Source of the DNA: Temnothorax longispinosus
Lineage: Eukaryota > Arthropoda > Insecta > Hymenoptera > Formicidae
Length of the DNA: 64,000 nucleotides
Assembly (NCBI RefSeq): GCF_030848805.1
Contig: NC_092369.1
Location: 11,879,199 to 11,943,198, forward strand
Reading direction: 5' to 3'
The notes beneath the pieces are model-generated. The model was given only the letters and a program-made list of their open reading frames with translations, did no database searches and had not been told where the DNA came from. Positions 60,102-64,000 of this stretch are shown piece after piece; position 1 is the stretch's first letter; each line of letters starts with the position of its first letter. Position numbers and translations under genes: made by a program.

Positions 60102-63100
60102 TTACGCTTCGGAGTCCATCGTAAGGTCCGCTTCGATTTCCTCGGGACTCCTCAGGTCGATCGCGAATCTCTTCCTGGCGGTGTTGTTCGTGGTGATTCC
60201 GGTCAGCTTCTCCTGAGCCTTTACGGCTTTAGAATAATTCTCAAAAGCTGCAGCAAGGGCGTATGTCAATTGCCTCGCGTAGTACTTCGATTCGCAAACG
60301 AAACCGTGACATTCGAACGGTGACATTCTCCTGAAGTTCTCCGTCTCACGGACGACGATCATAGAAAAGACCCTGGTGTAAACGAGATCCTGTACTCCGT
60401 AGGAGATCGTCTCAATAGGATACATTCTGGATAAATTTGCATCCTGCTTCCTCTTGTCCAGCGGCAGCAAGGCAACTCCCTCCTGGGAGACTACCAGTTT
60501 TATAAGAGGCAGCATTGTGTTAGTCGGCAAAGCTTTTGCGGCCGAGACCATATTATCGACGGGTCTTCTCGTGTGCTTGATGCCCCAGAGACCTCTTGCA
60601 TCATGGGACCCCAAATATTTCACCTGAAAACGGCCTGCCTAAATAGTCTTGAATACGTAACGGATCTCCTAAAGATTCTTGAACAAAACTTCGAAACCCA
60701 GTAAGCAAGAAACGTCAAGAAACATTTTAACTATATTGCATTAACGTTACAACGTTGCTGCAATGTAGTTAAAATGTTTCTTGATGTTTCTTGCTTACTG
60801 GGAATCTTAACGACGCGTCCTTCATTTAACATCTTAATTCTGAAGAAATTGTGCAGAATAGATTATTTAATTTTATTTCATTTTTAATTTAAAGTTTTAT
60901 TTTATTTTATCTTAAATATTAGAAACACTAATTAATAAGGTAATTTTTTAATTTAATTCGAAATGTCCGTATAAAATTTTTTCTAAAAAATTCATTTTAT
61001 ACTATATTTTATACTATATGCAGAATAAATAAATATACATACATATTACATGAGTGTTCATATATTGACAGTGTAATTCTGTCTTGACTATTTAATTGGA
61101 ACAGCTAGAGTGAATATTAGTATAAGATAATAAGTTAGGACTCTCGAAATTAAAAATCGATTAATAGGATGGCTATGAGAATCAGACGCAGTTATCAGTG
61201 CGTAGGTGATTAAAATCACTAATTTATTCCAAATAAATTACATTCTCATAGCCATTGACTCATAGCTCATTGACTCTAAGCCATCCTATTATCGATTAGT
61301 ATAAGAATTTAGAAAAGTTCAATCTCTTATTTAAAAGTTTGAAAATTATACCTGAAATACTTGCGGCAAATCAGCAGACCCCTCGAAAACATTATTGTCG
61401 ATGGAGAGACGCGACAGCTTCGACACGAGATCCTTCTTCTTATCGTCAGAAGACACCGGACTCTTCTCCTTCTTCATCTCTTCCAGAAACTGATCCTTCT
61501 GTTTCAAATTCATATTCCTTAACACGCGAGTCTACTGAAGTAATTATTTCAAGATCGAAATTTTGAAAAATCCAAAAGCGATTATTTGTGATCTAAACAA
61601 CTGATGATTAAAAGTTTCTATATGGTCGGTATTCAAAGTCGATTCTTATTTCAAGATTGTCTTAAATAATGTCTTAAGATGCTAATACGGCTCTGCATGA
61701 TTGGTGACGGCTTAAGATTGTACTTAAGACGGCCTTACATATAAGAACCGACTATGAATACCGGCCTATAATGGATAAGAAAAAGAATGCGAGTGCGTCG
61801 TGAATTTAAATCAAGAAGAAGCGAAACACGGAATGAATAACGGGATAATTTACAACACGACGACGCTTTGTATTCGATAAACATTGTAATGACAAATAAC
61901 GCTAATGGAAACGGCAAATCGATCCTCACGCAACCAATAATCCTGAGCGCGCCTTTCTACCTGCGTTCTCCACTAGAGAGTCTTAAAACGCTACTCACTG
62001 GAACGTTGTCGAGTCGGCAGTGCCTCGTCGTTGACCTAGGCTTGACTTTAAGATGGTACTCCACCACGTTCGGTATGTTCGGCGTGTTGGGCACGACTGA
62101 GCCAGCGGCGGTTGACGCGCGTTCAGAACCCTCGCTTCCGGCCCCGATCCGAGGCGCTGGTGTCGATGATCCACCTCCACCAACGACTTCCGATGTCTAA
62201 TTACATTTTATCAAGTTATAAATGTCGATCTACTTTCATATTTCTACAATGCGCCCCTTAAAATTCTAATTTTCCACGCTCTATATCATCATTCTACAAA
62301 AATGAAAAAATATTAATGTAATGAACTCGACCGACATATAAATAACACAAATAAATAATAAATATGCCTTATATATGGTCAAACTGGAGCTTTTGTGTCT
62401 AATAATATTATTCGCGTGAATTTATATCATTTTATCGTCCTAACAAACCACGTGCCGTTACTATCTGTTTTGAAACGCAGTCTCAAACTAAAGCTAGAAT
62501 AGATACAATCACATAATTAAATTAATAATCAATTTAATAATACTAATACAAATCTTTAGAATATAGGAGAATATATAATATATATAGAAAATACAGGATA
62601 TATATATAAGATACGTGGAATATATAGAATATGTTGCGAAAAATGACACCTCAGCCAGAGTTCGAACACTTCAAATTTGGATCTCTCTACTTTCTGGAAC
62701 GTCTTTATCAATTCGACCATTGAGGAATGTGATGATATTCATCGCAACAGTAGATAATTTTATCAATAAGAAGAAACGTCATTTTTAGGTGACGTGTGTA
62801 TAAACAATATAAGTGAATCCGATCGACGTGTAAATAACGCAAATTAAAGAATATCTTAAAATCTCTACTTCTTAACGTATTCAATTATTGCCGATTTTAG
62901 CGATTTTTTAGTATTTATAAAACAACAATTAATTTTAAATCTTATACTTATTTCTTGTTAAAAATATTTTAAAAATCGTTGTACGCTGGAAATGTTGCAG
63001 TCATAAGCAGTATGAAATTTAAATATGTATCTCTTAGAGATTTATCTCAAAATAAATAAACAAATCTATCTTACTGTAGATTTATATTAGATGTTAATTA

Positions 63101-63278
63101 TTACTGTTCGCAACGGGATATGTGCTACAAAAATTATACTCGTACGCGAGTAAAAACCAACCTTCGGTGGAGAATAGATTAGTTGCTCAACGTTATGAGC
63201 TGTATCATTATTAACGGTAAGGATCTTCTTTAGGACATTGTCCGTTCTCTTTGCGAAACCAAAGTCTTCGTCCTCCAT
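60102..63278 (-). CDS. PTB/PID-domain adaptor protein
   Basis: Exons are 63278-63162, 62196-61999, 61531-61352 and 60623-60102, all phase 0; 338 residues. The N-terminus is MEDEDFGFAKRTDNVLKKIL. Exon 2 encodes a Gly/Ser/Thr/Pro-rich linker (GGGGSSTPAPRIGAGSEG), exon 3 a Lys-rich part (LKQKDQFLEEMKKEKSPV) ending DLPQVFQ, and exon 4 the core PTB domain. The core is VKYLGSHDARGLWGIKHTRR near residue 166, then LPLIKLVVSQEGVALLPL, YPIETISYGVQDLVYTRVFS and CHGFVCESKYYARQLTYALA. The last segment is the typical PTB C-terminal helix. PTB adaptors are cytoplasmic and bind NPxY-type tails of membrane proteins. Exon 4 is strong; exons 2 and 3 depend on splice choices (exon 3 uses a CAGTAG tandem acceptor, and only the second AG avoids a stop). 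Subfamily unknown. Confidence 0.78.
60697..60802. mobile_element. foldback element (MITE-like), 106 bp
   Basis: CCCAGTAAGCAAGAAACGTC and on to TTTTAACTATATTGCA is mirrored by TGCAATGTAGTTAAAATG and on to GCTTACTGGG, so each arm is about 44 bases with few mismatches. It lies in intron 3 of the PTB gene. No clear target duplication was seen. Confidence 0.75.
61155..61299. repeat. complex inverted repeat
   Basis: AATCGATTAATAGGATGGC and CTATGAGAAT at the left are matched by ATTCTCATAGCC near 61242 and by GCCATCCTATTATCGATT at the right end, with a short CTCAT/GACT duplication in the right arm. It is probably a decayed foldback element in intron 3 of the PTB gene. Confidence 0.6.
61624..61766. 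mobile_element. palindromic MITE, copy 3 (143 bp)
   Basis: It begins GGTCGGTATTCAAAGTCG and ends CCGACTATGAATACCGGCC, flanked on both sides by TAT. Its interior AATGTCTTAAGATGCTAATA matches copy 2 closely. It lies in intron 2 of the PTB gene. Confidence 0.88.
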
Positions 63279-63338
63279 AGCTGGTTGATATGAAAATATG
63301 CCGCTTCTTCCTCTTGTATTTTTTCTCTCGTTTCTTAC

Positions 63339-63361
63339 ATCGGGCAGAAATAACAGGCTAC
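63339..63361 (-). other. candidate 23-base untranslated microexon of the PTB gene
   Basis: On the minus strand ATTTGCAG, 23 bases, then GTAAGA form a good acceptor-donor pair. The next acceptor (TCAACCAG) lies two bases before the ATG at 63278. If both are used, the microexon contributes an in-frame TAG upstream of that ATG, which supports the chosen start. Not proven. Confidence 0.3.
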
Positions 63362-64000
63362 CTGCAAATAATTTGCCGATCAGGATACATTTATTCTATC
63401 GTGCCGTCCGGAGCTCCTATAATCTTTAAGCAGTGAAATATAGAAAATGTTTACAACTCCTACGATAATCTACTTCCGATCGCGTTCCCTGGAACGCGGC
63501 CTCTAGTACATGAATAAGACGCGCGTTTCAATGAATGACTCGTGAGTTTGCAACAGACAAGAAGGACTCACCCCGTGTCACATAGTAATTATTATTATTT
63601 GAAGGTGCGCCCGGGCACGAAATTAAAAATGGACTTAACGTCCGAATTTAAACCGGAAAACAGCTGTCGGGCAGCACGTGTTGCACCTTGCATCGTACTG
63701 GTTCCTCGGAGCCTCCTTTTCTTCCTTTCTTCCACTTCACTGCACCGAACCGTATATTTGTGCTATTTATAGTGAAATCGTTCGGACAAAACCTCTATTT
63801 ACAACGTTGTGACACAATAAGGGAATTAATAAGAACTGTGCTTATTGTTTCGACCCTATTCTTCTCCTATTATACAACATTGTCAATAATAATTATCTAT
63901 TCATTCCTCGTTTCCTGTCTTTATAATTACTCTTTGCCATAATTTTTTAATATCCTATATGTTAATTTACGTACTCTAACTCCAATCTCTTGTTGTGTTA
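63362..64000. other. 5' flank of the PTB gene
   Basis: No coding region was recognised. GGTGAGTCC on the minus strand near 63577 could be the donor of a leader exon. The rest is AT-rich toward the right edge. Confidence 0.35.

Noticed and set aside
62640..62720. GTTCGAAC-like sequence resembling a tRNA T-loop
   Set aside because: No matching acceptor, D or anticodon arms around it.

Overview
The window looks like nuclear DNA of an insect. The genes are split by short GT-AG introns, intergenic DNA is AT-rich, and the gene content (ZP-domain, chitin-binding CBM14/CPAP1, Rebers-Riddiford-like cuticle and Osiris/DUF1676-like proteins) is typical of insects. CpG is frequent. Together this suggests Hymenoptera, perhaps an ant, but that is inference and not proven here. 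No bacterial genes, tRNA, rRNA or CRISPR array was seen.

Layout. (1) 1-16.9 kb, minus strand: the 5' part of a ZP-domain gene, with ZP exons at 1-586 and a signal-peptide exon at 16849-16921, separated by a 16.3 kb intron. (2) 20.25-24.66 kb, minus: a complete 11-exon gene for a 1070-residue cell-surface leucine-rich-repeat protein of the chaoptin-like type. (3) 29.3-58.0 kb: a cluster of apparent cuticle or apical extracellular matrix genes. It starts with a CPAP1-type CBM14 protein (29.3 kb, +). Next is a giant 2248-residue protein (31.8-38.6 kb, -) built from eight copies of a two-Cys/Trp-Pro repeat, a GQIPG elastomer-like tract and a DUF1676-like tail. Then come two small DUF1676-like genes (41.5 and 44.4 kb, +), a gene with two RR-like motifs (47.8 kb, +), an Osiris-like gene (51.4 kb, +) and a second CPAP1 gene (57.2 kb, +) with a recognisable TATA/Inr promoter. 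(4) 60.1-63.3 kb, minus: a PTB/PID-domain adaptor gene.

The cluster members share secretion signals, small hydrophobic helical blocks followed by His/Tyr-rich tails, and chitin-binding motifs. The likely shared theme is building and cross-linking of chitin-based cuticle, though nothing in the sequence proves co-regulation. Non-coding features include three copies of a roughly 130-145 bp palindromic MITE with 3-bp target duplications, two other foldbacks, and several (TA)n, (CA)n and (CT)n tracts. Exon models were read by hand from splice signals, reading-frame phase and protein continuity. In most multi-exon genes the total coding length is an exact multiple of three, which supports the joins.
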